This document shows positions 24,322 through 33,247 of a stretch of DNA of 64,000 nt, piece after piece. Every line of letters starts with the position of its first letter. Within the stretch, counting starts at the first letter, position 1. This DNA comes from CAZAPO01 sp044841755 (lineage in GTDB: Bacteria > Bacteroidota > Bacteroidia > Flavobacteriales > Flavobacteriaceae). Position numbers and translations under genes: made by a program. Below the pieces are notes generated by a model that did no database searches, was not told the DNA's origin, and saw only the letters and a program-made list of their open reading frames with translations. The stretch covers positions 496,001 to 560,000 of the forward strand of contig JAXOFM010000001.1 of NCBI GenBank assembly GCA_044841755.1. The letters are read 5' to 3'.

Positions 24322-26657
24322 TATCTAACAATCATTAATTTTAAAACCTTTGTTTCAAGGGAGTCTAAATCTGATATCATTACCAAATACACACCAGAAG
24401 CAACCTTATTATTAGCCATATTTCTACCATTCCAATAGGCTGTACCACCATCTATTTCTAAGTTAAATCCTCTGTGACGTTGATTAGTTCTAGATTGAGC
24501 TTCGGCTACAAGGTTTCCTTCAATATCAGTTATTTTAATATTGACATTCTCAGTAATATCTTTAATCTTAACCTTGTTAGAAAAAATATCAAATCCTGGT
24601 CTTACGGGATTAGGATAAATATAAGCTTCCGCTAATTCTTCCATTGGAGACGACCCACCTGATATAAATGAAAGAAGCCCTTTATCTGTAGCTATATAAA
24701 CTACTCCATTATTTCCATCAATACTTACGTCATTAACATTATTAGAAGGTAGTGGAGAGTTGTCTTTTGTAAAATGATATATAATTTGTTGTCCATCATT
24801 AGATATATAGTAAAGTCCAGCTCCAATAGTGGCTATCCATTTGTTGTTTGAACCATCTACTTTTATATCTGTAATAAATTGTTCCTCCAATAACTCTCTA
24901 GCAATTCCATTGTCAAGAATGATAATTGGTTCTGCCACAAGGTTATCGTTTTCAAAAAAGTTTCCTGTATTGTAAAGAACTCTTAATCCTTTATCGGTAC
25001 CTATCCAAAGTTGATTTCTATTGTCTAAAGCCACTGCTCTAGTGACTTTATCAGGAAGGCCATTATCAGCACTTAGGTTTTTTATAATTGATCTATTTGT
25101 GTCATAACCAATTACGCCATGAGAAAAAGAAGCTATAAAAAACACGCCATTAGAGCCCACTATAATTTCTTCAAATCCTAAATTATTTGAAAGAGGATTT
25201 GGAGTCAACTCAGAAAAATCATAGCTTCTCCATTGGTTAGTATTTGGATCAAATGATTTTAACGGAGTTCTAATAAGCGAAGTTATTGACCATAAAAGAC
25301 CATTTCTATCAAATTCCAACCCTGATACCCTAATACTTCTATAATTTGGAGAGCTTGGTAAAACTAAACTTTCAAGTGCGCTATTTGTTTCATCGTATCT
25401 GGTTTTTGGTCCGTTATTCATTTCTAACATTCCATCTTGAAACGAACTAATGAAAACCTGATTAGGTTGCTGAGGGTTAATAGCTATATCATTTAAATTC
25501 CTCAATCCAAAAACACTATCAAAGGGTGTATTCGTCCATTCTTCTTGATATAAGCGACTTATTCCATATTGTCGGACTGGACCAGGGTTATAAAATAAAG
25601 TATAATCTCCATAAGTTGCCCAAACTTGTCCAAATCCAGCTTCAACCGAAAAAGTATTATTCATTAAGGGTCCATCCGGATGAATTTCATCAAATTTTGA
25701 AACTTCACTTTCTTCTGTTCTTAACACGCCAAAATCTTCGGTTCCAATATAAATTCCTTCATTTGTTGCAACAGCACAAGTAAAATTAGTATCAAACTCT
25801 GTAATAACTACTGGGTTAGCCAATAGAGTAAATTGATCATCATAAAAATAAACTTCATTTCCAACAGTAACTATAAGATTTTCATTTGCTTCCTTAAAAT
25901 CTAAAGGCAGTGAATTATATGTTGCCAATTGGGTTAGGGTCCCATTTGTTATATCAAAAACTCTTCTGTTATTTCCTAGACAGTATAATTTATCTCCAAC
26001 TTTTTCAATCCCTTCAAAGTTCCCATTTGTTACCTGTTCCCATTCTTGGTAATCGATTAGGTTTTGATTTGTAAGCAATCCTCTTTTAATTCCCCCACTA
26101 TTTAAACAAGCGGCATATAGGTTACCCTCAAAAACAGTAGTTTGCTTTACTCTTATCTGACCTCCTCCAGCCCCAATATAATAAGTATCTCCAAATTCTA
26201 ATCGAGCTAAATCATACTCAGAAATACCAAAATCTGTCGAAACATAAAGTATATCCTCATATTCATTAAAATGATTTATCCTCTTGTTTTCTGATGGAAT
26301 TGTTTGCTTATCAATGATATCTACTACAGAGATTATTTCTTCATTTACCTCATCAAAAATTTCAATCAACCCATTTTCGAAACCAATTATGAGCAGCTGA
26401 TGTTCTTCACTGTAGTGAATGGTAGATATCTCTTCCCCTGAAAGACCATCGATTGTAGATGTTTCTTTTAACTCCTTAGTATTTACGTCATAACTAAAAA
26501 TGGCGTTTTCAGAAGCAGCATAGATTCTACTCTCAGTTTCAACAACATCTTTAATTTTTAAATAAGAAAAATGTCCTTCCCATAAAGAGTTTAAGTTCTG
26601 AGCAACTGAACTAAAAGAGAATAAAAAGATGAATATTGAGGCTATTTTACTTTTCAT
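24321..26657 (-). CDS. porZ: Type IX secretion system protein PorZ
   Basis: The 778-residue protein has a signal peptide (SSVAQNL), two beta-propeller regions built of two-component-regulator-type repeats (for example QLWIGTDKGLRVL and NKWIATIGAGLYYIS), and a C-terminal sorting domain starting near AYIYPNPVRPGFDIF. Its length matches P. gingivalis PorZ (about 776). PorZ is part of the surface attachment complex and delivers anionic LPS to the sortase so that cargo can be anchored. This fits the two T9SS cargo genes just upstream in the window. It is first in the operon porZ-recO-receptor. Confidence 0.87.
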   Translation of the reverse strand: MKSKIASIFIFLFSFSSVAQNLNSLWEGHFSYLKIKDVVETESRIYAASENAIFSYDVNTKELKETSTIDGLSGEEISTIHYSEEHQLLIIGFENGLIEIFDEVNEEIISVVDIIDKQTIPSENKRINHFNEYEDILYVSTDFGISEYDLARLEFGDTYYIGAGGGQIRVKQTTVFEGNLYAACLNSGGIKRGLLTNQNLIDYQEWEQVTNGNFEGIEKVGDKLYCLGNNRRVFDITNGTLTQLATYNSLPLDFKEANENLIVTVGNEVYFYDDQFTLLANPVVITEFDTNFTCAVATNEGIYIGTEDFGVLRTEESEVSKFDEIHPDGPLMNNTFSVEAGFGQVWATYGDYTLFYNPGPVRQYGISRLYQEEWTNTPFDSVFGLRNLNDIAINPQQPNQVFISSFQDGMLEMNNGPKTRYDETNSALESLVLPSSPNYRSIRVSGLEFDRNGLLWSITSLIRTPLKSFDPNTNQWRSYDFSELTPNPLSNNLGFEEIIVGSNGVFFIASFSHGVIGYDTNRSIIKNLSADNGLPDKVTRAVALDNRNQLWIGTDKGLRVLYNTGNFFENDNLVAEPIIILDNGIARELLEEQFITDIKVDGSNNKWIATIGAGLYYISNDGQQIIYHFTKDNSPLPSNNVNDVSIDGNNGVVYIATDKGLLSFISGGSSPMEELAEAYIYPNPVRPGFDIFSNKVKIKDITENVNIKITDIEGNLVAEAQSRTNQRHRGFNLEIDGGTAYWNGRNMANNKVASGVYLVMISDLDSLETKVLKLMIVR

Positions 26658-26674
26658 AAGTACAATTCACTTAT

Positions 26675-26682
26675 CAAATATA
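26675..26682 (-). promoter_or_regulatory. Predicted minus-7 element for porZ-recO
   Basis: The minus strand reads TATATTTG; predicted start near 26668 leaves an 11-nt leader before the porZ ATG. Confidence 0.5.
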
Positions 26683-26726
26683 TCTATTATCTAACGATAG
26701 TTGATTATAAATCATATAGTGATTAT

Positions 26727-26754
26727 AAAAAAAGCTCTCCAAAAGGAGAGCCTT
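26727..26754 (-). terminator. Rho-independent terminator after gdhA
   Basis: On the minus strand a 7-bp GCTCTCC/GGAGAGC stem with a TTTT loop is followed by seven T residues. It ends the gdhA message 22 bp after its stop and separates it from porZ. Confidence 0.85.
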
Positions 26755-26776
26755 TACATATTGAAATAATTAAATC

Positions 26777-28126
26777 TTAAACTATTCCTTGAGCCAACAT
26801 TGCATCTGCAACTTTAACAAATCCTGCAATATTTGCTCCCCTAACATAGTCTATATAACCATTTTCGTCCTTACCAAACTCTATACAAGCGTCATGGATA
26901 TTAGACATTATCTCCTTAAGCTTTTCATCAACTTCTGCTCTTGTCCAGTTAAAACGAAGAGAGTTCTGTGTCATCTCTAAACCAGATGTAGCAACTCCTC
27001 CCGCATTTGAAGCCTTTCCTGGAGCATATAATACACGAGCTTCTTGAAATAAATGAACTGCTTCTATTGTTGATGGCATATTTGCTCCTTCACTAATTAC
27101 GAAACATCCATTATCCAAAAGTGTTTTTGCATCATCAGCGTTTAACTCGTTTTGAGTAGCACAAGGTAATGCAATATCACATTTAACTGCCCAAGGTCTT
27201 TGCCCTTTGTGGAAAGTTGCTGATGGATATTTATCTACATATTCGCTAATTCTACCTCTCTTTACATTTTTCAGCTCCATTATGAAAGCTAACTTATCAG
27301 CATCTATTCCTTCTCCATCATAAATATGCCCTGAAGAATCAGACATTGTCACTACTTTTCCTCCTAGCTGAGTAGCTTTTTCACATGCGAACTGAGCAAC
27401 ATTTCCTGATCCAGAAATGGTAATTGTCTTACCTTCAAAAGAATCTCCTTTAGTTTCTAACATCTTTTGAGCAAAATATACCGTACCATAACCTGTAGCT
27501 TCTGGTCTAATAAGTGATCCTCCCCAAGACATTCCTTTTCCTGTTAGTACTCCTGTAAACTCATTTCGTAGTTTTTTATACATCCCAAATAAGAATCCTA
27601 TCTCTCTACTACCAACACCAATATCACCAGCAGGAACATCAGTATTGTGCCCAATATGACGACAAAGTTCACTCATAAAAGCATGACAGAAACGCATAAT
27701 TTCGTTATCACTTTTTCCTTTTGGGTCAAAGTCTGATCCTCCTTTTCCACCACCCATTGGTAGTGTAGTTAAACTATTTTTAAATACTTGCTCAAAGGCT
27801 AAGAATTTTAAAATACTTAGGTTAACTGTTGGATGAAAACGCAAACCTCCCTTATAAGGACCAATAGCAGAGTTCATTTGAACTCTATATCCTCTATTCA
27901 CCTGAATTTCTCCACTATCATCAACCCAACAAACTCTAAAAGAAATAACTCTTTCAGGCTCTACCATTCTTAATAAGATATTCTTTCCATGATAAATATC
28001 GTTACTAACAATATAGGGAATAACAGTTTCTGCAACTTCTTCTACAGCTTGCATAAACTCAGGCTCGTTTCCATTTCTTTGTCTAACAAGATCTAAAAAC
28101 TCATCAATTTTGGCTTTCATTTCCAT
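26777..28126 (-). CDS. gdhA: NADP-type glutamate dehydrogenase
   Basis: The 449-residue protein is a full-length hexameric-type GdhA. It has the catalytic Lys motif PMGGGKGGSDFDP, the N-terminal substrate segment GPYKGGLRFHPTVN, DVPAGDIGVG, and a Rossmann domain (GKTITISGSGNVAQFACE) followed by a C-terminal SGLEMTQNS helix region. It converts 2-oxoglutarate and ammonia to glutamate. The segment around the Rossmann second strand (MSDSSGHIYD) is that of the assimilatory NADPH enzymes. Single gene with its own promoter and terminator, placed divergently from an outer-membrane protein gene. Confidence 0.95.
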   Translation of the reverse strand: MEMKAKIDEFLDLVRQRNGNEPEFMQAVEEVAETVIPYIVSNDIYHGKNILLRMVEPERVISFRVCWVDDSGEIQVNRGYRVQMNSAIGPYKGGLRFHPTVNLSILKFLAFEQVFKNSLTTLPMGGGKGGSDFDPKGKSDNEIMRFCHAFMSELCRHIGHNTDVPAGDIGVGSREIGFLFGMYKKLRNEFTGVLTGKGMSWGGSLIRPEATGYGTVYFAQKMLETKGDSFEGKTITISGSGNVAQFACEKATQLGGKVVTMSDSSGHIYDGEGIDADKLAFIMELKNVKRGRISEYVDKYPSATFHKGQRPWAVKCDIALPCATQNELNADDAKTLLDNGCFVISEGANMPSTIEAVHLFQEARVLYAPGKASNAGGVATSGLEMTQNSLRFNWTRAEVDEKLKEIMSNIHDACIEFGKDENGYIDYVRGANIAGFVKVADAMLAQGIV

Positions 28127-28166
28127 AATTTTGAAATACTAATAATTTATCTGTTTTTAATGACGA

Positions 28167-28174
28167 CAAATATA
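28167..28174 (-). promoter_or_regulatory. Predicted minus-7 element for gdhA
   Basis: The minus strand reads TATATTTG; predicted start near 28160, leader about 34 nt. Confidence 0.5.
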
Positions 28175-28313
28175 CATTATCTTTAAAAATTAACGCCTTT
28201 TTTTTATAAATTCACAATAAGTTTTAAACTAAAAGGGTTATTATAAAAACTACGATGATTATTACAAATTATTACGTTTTGTCGGATTTATTTCATGTTT
28301 CGTCGAAGTTTAA

Positions 28314-28321
28314 TATATTTG
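28314..28321 (+). promoter_or_regulatory. Predicted minus-7 element for the outer-membrane protein gene
   Basis: TATATTTG lies between two possible starts of the following gene (28295 and 28355); transcription from near 28328 could only use the second. Confidence 0.5.
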
Positions 28322-28354
28322 CTCATATTACGCCTCTTGAGGCAAATCTATATT

Positions 28355-29140
28355 ATGCTTAACCTCAGAAAAATTGCTTTATTTATAGGTTTAATCTGGT
28401 TATCTCAGTTTGCATATGCACAACTTGGATTTTCTCATGAGATTGGCGCAATAGTTGGACCTGTTCAATTTAGATCTGACTATGGAGCACGATTAAGCGA
28501 AAAGACAAACTTTGGTAATTCTGGATACGGAATAGGATTAGTGCATTATATTAATTTTGCTTATCGAGCAGATTGTAATTGCTACGCTACATACACTTAC
28601 TTTAATGATCATTTCAAGCTTCGGAATGAAATTTCATACAACAAAACTTATCTGGAACATTTAGGAAAATGGGTTGCAGCAGAAAACACTACTACAAACG
28701 CTGACAAGTTAAGAGCTCATACTGGTTACGCTAAAAATTTAGATATTGGTACACAACTCGAGTTTTTTCCAAAGAGTATTCGTGACTTTCAAGGTTTTGC
28801 TTATAGATGGGCGCCTTTTATAAGTCTTGGTGTGCACTACACTTACGCCTCACCAGAAGTAAGTACAACCTATGGAGATGGTGATATTATGAATCCAGAT
28901 AATTTTTATTCGCATTGGGATCCTGGTTCTGTAAATGCCAATTCTGTTAACGGATGGTCTATAGTAACAAGTATTGGGACAAGATATAAATTGAATGTCC
29001 TTTCAGATCTTATGATTGACATGAGATGGCAATACTATGGTAACGATTGGATTGATGGTCTTAACCATCAATTAGATTCCAACAAATTTAATGATTGGCT
29101 AATTTGGCTAAATGTTGGCTATATCTATTACCTAGATTAA
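28355..29140 (+). CDS. Probable outer-membrane beta-barrel protein (THC0290_0291-type)
   Basis: From the ATG at 28355 the protein has 261 residues: signal peptide (cleavage near AYAQLG) and then repeated amphipathic beta strands with aromatic girdles (YGIGLVHYINFAYR, WAPFISLGVHYTYA, MRWQYYGND), ending INVGYIYYLD-like (actual WLNVGYIYYLD). This is the picture of a small beta-barrel of the flavobacterial THC0290_0291-type family; no function is known. The longer frame from 28295 begins upstream of the likely promoter and is rejected. The 3' end overlaps the convergent gamma-synthase gene by 9 bp. Confidence 0.75.
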   Translation: MLNLRKIALFIGLIWLSQFAYAQLGFSHEIGAIVGPVQFRSDYGARLSEKTNFGNSGYGIGLVHYINFAYRADCNCYATYTYFNDHFKLRNEISYNKTYLEHLGKWVAAENTTTNADKLRAHTGYAKNLDIGTQLEFFPKSIRDFQGFAYRWAPFISLGVHYTYASPEVSTTYGDGDIMNPDNFYSHWDPGSVNANSVNGWSIVTSIGTRYKLNVLSDLMIDMRWQYYGNDWIDGLNHQLDSNKFNDWLIWLNVGYIYYLD

Positions 29141-30277
29141 GTCTAATGCCTGTTCTAAATCAGCAATTAGGTCATATTTATCTTCAATACCTACGCTTAA
29201 TCTAATTAAAGAATCTATAACTCCTGTTTTTTCGCGTTCTTCTTTTGGAATACTTGCATGCGTCATACTTGCTGGATGACCAGAAAGTGATTCAACTCCA
29301 CCTAAGGATTCTGCTAATGTAAATACTTTGAGATTCTCAACAATTTTTATTGAAGCATCATAATCGTTCCCTTTTGTAGTAAATGATAGCATTCCTCCAA
29401 AATCATTCATTTGTTCTTTTGCAATATCATGATTGGGGTGGTCTTCTAACCCTGGCCAATATACCTTCTCAATTTTGGGGTGCTTGTTTAAATATTCTGC
29501 AATTGCTCGTCCATTTTCACAATGACGCTGCATTCTAACATGCAAAGTCTTTATCCCGCGAAGTACCAAGAAACTATCTTGTGGACCACAAACCCCTCCA
29601 CTAGCATTTTGTAGGAAGTAAAGTTTTTCAGCTAATTGTTCGTCCTTAACTATAAGTGCTCCCATAACAACATCACTATGTCCTCCTAAATACTTTGTTG
29701 CCGAATGCATTACTATATCTGCTCCTAAATCTAAAGGAAGTTGTAAATACGGTGTCGCAAAAGTGTTATCAACAGCGAACAAAATATTGTGCTTCTTTGC
29801 AATATCTGAAACAGCTTTTATATCTATAATATTAAGCATTGGATTGGTAGGGGTTTCAGACCAAATCAACTTGGTGTTCTCGTTTATTTTTGTTTCAATA
29901 TTGGAGATGTCATCCATTCCAACAAAATGGAACTTTATTCCAAATTTTTGATATACCTTAGTGAACAACCTGTAACTACCACCATACAAATCGTTAGTAG
30001 AAATCACTTCATCTCCTGGTTCAAGAAGTTTAATTACCGTATCAATAGCAGCCATGCCAGAACTAAATGCTAATCCAAACTTTCCATTCTCAATACTAGC
30101 AAAAGCATTCTCTAAAGCCCTTCTAGTTGGGTTATGTGTTCTTGAATACTCAAAACCCTTATGGCCTCCAGGAGTAGTTTGTGCATATGTAGACGTTTGA
30201 TAAATTGGAGGCATTACTGCTCCATAAGCTGGGTCGTGTTGTTGACCACCATGAATAGTTTTAGTATTAAACTTCAT
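29132..30277 (-). CDS. metB: Cystathionine gamma-synthase/lyase-type PLP enzyme
   Basis: From the ATG at 30277 the protein has 381 residues and the Cys/Met metabolism PLP fold: substrate-tyrosine segment YEYSRT-like FEYSRTHNPTRRALE, cofactor ring contact NDLYGGSYRLF, cofactor Asp in FAVDNTFATPYLQ, and the PLP lysine in HSATKYLGGHSDV. Enzymes of this group make cystathionine from an activated homoserine and cysteine, or cleave cystathionine. Which reaction dominates cannot be settled by motif, so the symbol is tentative. No SAM or other riboswitch fits in the very short leader. Monocistronic, converging on the outer-membrane protein gene. Confidence 0.85.
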   Translation of the reverse strand: MKFNTKTIHGGQQHDPAYGAVMPPIYQTSTYAQTTPGGHKGFEYSRTHNPTRRALENAFASIENGKFGLAFSSGMAAIDTVIKLLEPGDEVISTNDLYGGSYRLFTKVYQKFGIKFHFVGMDDISNIETKINENTKLIWSETPTNPMLNIIDIKAVSDIAKKHNILFAVDNTFATPYLQLPLDLGADIVMHSATKYLGGHSDVVMGALIVKDEQLAEKLYFLQNASGGVCGPQDSFLVLRGIKTLHVRMQRHCENGRAIAEYLNKHPKIEKVYWPGLEDHPNHDIAKEQMNDFGGMLSFTTKGNDYDASIKIVENLKVFTLAESLGGVESLSGHPASMTHASIPKEEREKTGVIDSLIRLSVGIEDKYDLIADLEQALDLI

Positions 30278-30295
30278 AACCTTTATTGTTTGCAA

Positions 30296-30303
30296 CAAAT
30301 GTA
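30296..30303 (-). promoter_or_regulatory. Predicted minus-7 element for the gamma-synthase gene
   Basis: The minus strand reads TACATTTG; predicted start near 30289 gives a leader of about 12 nt and supports the ATG at 30277 over the longer frame from 30325. Confidence 0.5.
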
Positions 30304-30365
30304 TATTATAATTCGTTGTATACAAAAAGAATGAATACCTTTAGAGTAAGCCTAAAACTTAAACA

Positions 30366-31079
30366 GTGAGAGTCAAACACTTATTTTTTCTACTATTGAT
30401 TTTTACATTTTCGTGTGATGAAATTGTAACTACGAATTTTTCAGAATCATCGTTAGAGTTTAACAAGAATGCTGTTGTTGAAATTAATATTCCTAAAGCT
30501 GATGAAACTTCTATGCTAAGTAAAACTATCAATTCAACCATTGAAAATCATATTGCCAATATGTTGAATTTTAGTGAGGAAGAATCTGATACTATTTCAT
30601 TGGAATTTGCAATCAGTAAATTTGACAAAGAGTACGAATCTTTTAAATCAGATTTTGAGGAGAGTTCTCTTGTTTGGGAAGCTATGTTTGATGGCGAAGT
30701 CACATATCATTCTCCAATGGTAATAACCATCGCTATAAACAGTTATTTAAATACTGGCGGTGCACATGGTAATTTGAATATTACCCTATTTAATTTTGAT
30801 ACCTCAACAGGGGAGCTTTTAAGTAATAAAGAATTAATTTCTGATCTCACCTCTTTTTCAGAAATAGCTGAAAAGCACTTTAAAGAGCATACAAATACTA
30901 AAGAAGAGTTAGGCGATTACTTTTTTGGAGAGGCATTTCATTTGCCTTCCAATATTGGGTTTAATGACGAAGGTGTTTTATTGTTCTATAATGTTTATGA
31001 AATAGCTTCTTATGCAGTTGGTGTCACAGAATTCACAATTCCTTATGAAGAAGTAGAAGATCTATTAAACGTATTTTAG
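30366..31079 (+). CDS. DUF3298/RsiV-like lipoprotein
   Basis: The 237-residue product starts with GTG and a lipoprotein signal with lipobox FSC (Cys17). The mature part has a DUF4163/DUF3298 arrangement, with YLNTGGAHGNLNITLFNFD and a late segment (FNDEGVLLFYNVYEIASYAVG) typical of the RsiV/PdaC-like extracytoplasmic domain. In RsiV this fold senses lysozyme, while in other members its ligand is unknown; no sigma factor gene is adjacent, so a signalling role is not supported here. The gene converges on the antiporter gene, overlapping by 4 bp. Confidence 0.82.
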   Translation: MRVKHLFFLLLIFTFSCDEIVTTNFSESSLEFNKNAVVEINIPKADETSMLSKTINSTIENHIANMLNFSEEESDTISLEFAISKFDKEYESFKSDFEESSLVWEAMFDGEVTYHSPMVITIAINSYLNTGGAHGNLNITLFNFDTSTGELLSNKELISDLTSFSEIAEKHFKEHTNTKEELGDYFFGEAFHLPSNIGFNDEGVLLFYNVYEIASYAVGVTEFTIPYEEVEDLLNVF

Positions 31080-32323
31080 GTTTGTTTTTTAGTAAGGCGC
31101 TTCACAATTGGCTCAACAGTAAGGCCTTGACCAATTATTGAAAATGCAACTATTACATACGTAATTACCAAGAACAGCTCTTTATGCATTTCTTGGGTTA
31201 AACTTAAAGCTAAGGCAATGGATATTCCACCTCTTAATCCTCCCCATGTCATTATTAAATTAGTGTTAGGAACAAAATCTAACTTTTTTGCAAAAAACTT
31301 TATTGGAATCCAAAGAGAAATATAACGAGACATTAAGACTATTGGAATTCCGATTAATCCGGCTAGTAAATAGCTTTTCTCAAGCGTAAGTATTAATATT
31401 TCCATACCAATCAATACAAAAAGTATCGTGTTTAAAAATACATCTATAAGTTCCCAAAATTTGTCCACATATGTTTGAGTAATTTCTGACATTGCAGTAT
31501 CTCTAACCTTATCATTACCTACAATTAATCCTGCTGTAACCATTGCTAATGGAGCAGAAAGATGCATTTCTTGTGCAATTAATGTTCCTCCCATAACAAC
31601 ACCAATAGTAAGTATAACCTCGACTTCATAATTATCTATGGAACGGAGAAGTCTGTAGGCTATATATCCAAGAATCATCCCTAAAACTATTCCACCAATA
31701 ACTTCAACTGCAAAAAGTTCAACTATTTCTGAAACCTCAATAGCGGCATTTGGAGACGAAGCAATACTAAATATTGTCAAAAACACAACCACACCAACAC
31801 CGTCGTTAAACAATGATTCTCCAACAATTTTTGTTTCCAATTTCTTTGGAGCTCCAGCCTTTTTCAAAATGCCCAGAACAGCAATAGGATCGGTTGGTGA
31901 AATCAGCGCACCAAAAAGTAAACAGTAAATAAAGTTTACCGGAATACCAATGAGACCTAAAGTATAGAACATGATAATTCCAACTAAAAATGTCGACATT
32001 AAAACTCCCAGAGTAGCAAAAATAAAAACTGGCCACCTTTGCACTTTTAACTGATCAAAATTAGTATGTAAAGCTCCTGCAAAAAGCAGAAAACTTAGCA
32101 TGATATCTAATAGCACTGTTTTGAAGTCAATTTTAGAAATAAATTCTTTTTCCCTTAACAATAAGGTGTCATCAAACTGACCTATTACTACAACCACAAT
32201 TGTAAAAACAATTGTAATAATCATAAGCCCAATGGTTAATGGTAACTTTAAAAATTTGACATTTATATATGCAAAAAAGGCTGATAAAACTGTTAATGTT
32301 GCTACTATTGAGAAATAATCCAT
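31076..32323 (-). CDS. CPA1-family sodium(potassium):proton antiporter
   Basis: The 415-residue protein has about 12-13 membrane helices. The CPA1 core motifs are present: ALISPTDPIAVLGILKKAG-type helix before the crossing region, and FNDGVGVVVFLTIF with the Asn-Asp pair of electroneutral exchangers. A later WGGLRGGISIALALSL helix is also characteristic. It exchanges Na+ or K+ for protons across the inner membrane, serving pH and salt homeostasis, fitting a marine habitat. No large cytoplasmic C-terminal domain is present. It is followed (transcriptionally preceded) by a DinB-fold gene 4 bp away, so the two are probably co-transcribed. Confidence 0.9.
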   Translation of the reverse strand: MDYFSIVATLTVLSAFFAYINVKFLKLPLTIGLMIITIVFTIVVVVIGQFDDTLLLREKEFISKIDFKTVLLDIMLSFLLFAGALHTNFDQLKVQRWPVFIFATLGVLMSTFLVGIIMFYTLGLIGIPVNFIYCLLFGALISPTDPIAVLGILKKAGAPKKLETKIVGESLFNDGVGVVVFLTIFSIASSPNAAIEVSEIVELFAVEVIGGIVLGMILGYIAYRLLRSIDNYEVEVILTIGVVMGGTLIAQEMHLSAPLAMVTAGLIVGNDKVRDTAMSEITQTYVDKFWELIDVFLNTILFVLIGMEILILTLEKSYLLAGLIGIPIVLMSRYISLWIPIKFFAKKLDFVPNTNLIMTWGGLRGGISIALALSLTQEMHKELFLVITYVIVAFSIIGQGLTVEPIVKRLTKKQT

Positions 32324-32327
32324 AATG

Positions 32328-32783
32328 CTAAAGTGCTCTAAATAATGCTAAAACATACCCTAAATGAATGCCTTCATGAAAAAGGTTAAAACTTATAGCC
32401 TCTTCAACATTGTTAATCGTTGTTCCAGTAGAAGTGGTGTATGGTGCATATTCCTTAAAGGTTCCATTTTCATAATCTTCTTTCATCCTTTCAAAAGTTG
32501 TAAATATGAGTTTTTTGAACTCCTCTACTTCCTGTTCAGAAGCTGGAACTTCTGGTTTTGTTCCTTTTTTATATTTGGCTACCAAATCATCGCTCACTAG
32601 CATAGGTAATCCAGATAAGTTATAAACTAACAATTCTTGGGTGACTATCACGTGAGCAATATTCCAGAAAAGATTATTATTAAATCGTTCTGGAATCTTA
32701 TTTAACACATCAAGTGGAGTTTCTTTTAAGAACTTATAAAGAAACTTTCTGTTTTTTAGGATGGTATCAAAGGTGAAATCCAT
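32328..32783 (-). CDS. DinB-superfamily (YfiT-like) putative metalloenzyme
   Basis: The 151-residue four-helix protein carries the three spaced histidines of the DinB/YfiT fold: NIAHVIVTQE near residue 48, and FHEGIHLGYVLAL at the C-terminal helix. The fold binds a divalent metal; some members are thiol transferases (bacillithiol or mycothiol-dependent), but the specific reaction here is unknown. This has nothing to do with DinB polymerase. It lies 4 bp before the CPA1 antiporter gene and probably shares its promoter. Confidence 0.83.
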   Translation of the reverse strand: MDFTFDTILKNRKFLYKFLKETPLDVLNKIPERFNNNLFWNIAHVIVTQELLVYNLSGLPMLVSDDLVAKYKKGTKPEVPASEQEVEEFKKLIFTTFERMKEDYENGTFKEYAPYTTSTGTTINNVEEAISFNLFHEGIHLGYVLALFRAL

Positions 32784-32852
32784 ATTCTTTTTCTATATAA
32801 AATGGGTATTAAATCTAAATGATTTTCTTTGTAAAGTTAATCTTTGTTTATT

Positions 32853-33209
32853 ATGAAAAAAATATACTACCTAAAAACTTGTAATACTTGCATGCGCATT
32901 ATTAAAGAGCTGAATTTGCCTTCAGATTTTGTATTTCAAGACATAAAAGAAGAAGAAATAACCGTTCCGCAACTAGAACATATGCACAAACTTTCAGGTA
33001 CTTATGAGTCCTTGTTTAGCAAACGGGCTAAACTTTATAAGGAGATGGATTTAAAAAATCAAGCATTAGAAGAACGTGATTTCAAGCATTATATACTTCA
33101 TCATTACACTTTTTTGAAACGTCCGGTTATTATAATTGATAATCAAATTTTTGTTGGAAACTCACAAAAAACTATTAAAGAAGCACTAGCTGTTCTAGAA
33201 TTATTGTAG
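32853..33209 (+). CDS. ArsC/Spx-family thioredoxin-fold protein
   Basis: From the ATG at 32853 the protein has 118 residues with an ArsC/Spx thioredoxin-like fold. It has an N-terminal KTCNTCMR (CxxC) motif, a KRPVIIIDNQIFVGNS segment with the cis-Pro region, and a mid-helix LFSKRAKLYKEM. ArsC-type arsenate reductases use a single N-terminal Cys and an Arg triad, whereas Spx uses CxxC as a redox switch; this sequence is nearer to the flavobacterial YffB/ArsC-like group of unknown substrate. The start at 32844 (TTG) is less likely than the ATG. No arsenic genes are adjacent. Confidence 0.82.
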   Translation: MKKIYYLKTCNTCMRIIKELNLPSDFVFQDIKEEEITVPQLEHMHKLSGTYESLFSKRAKLYKEMDLKNQALEERDFKHYILHHYTFLKRPVIIIDNQIFVGNSQKTIKEALAVLELL

Positions 33210-33247
33210 TTTGTAGTATTCTCATAAATTTTCGACTAAACTGAACG

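Noticed and set aside
30278..30365. SAM riboswitch before the gamma-synthase gene
   Set aside because: The predicted leader is only about 12 nt and the whole gap under 90 bp; no structured element fits.
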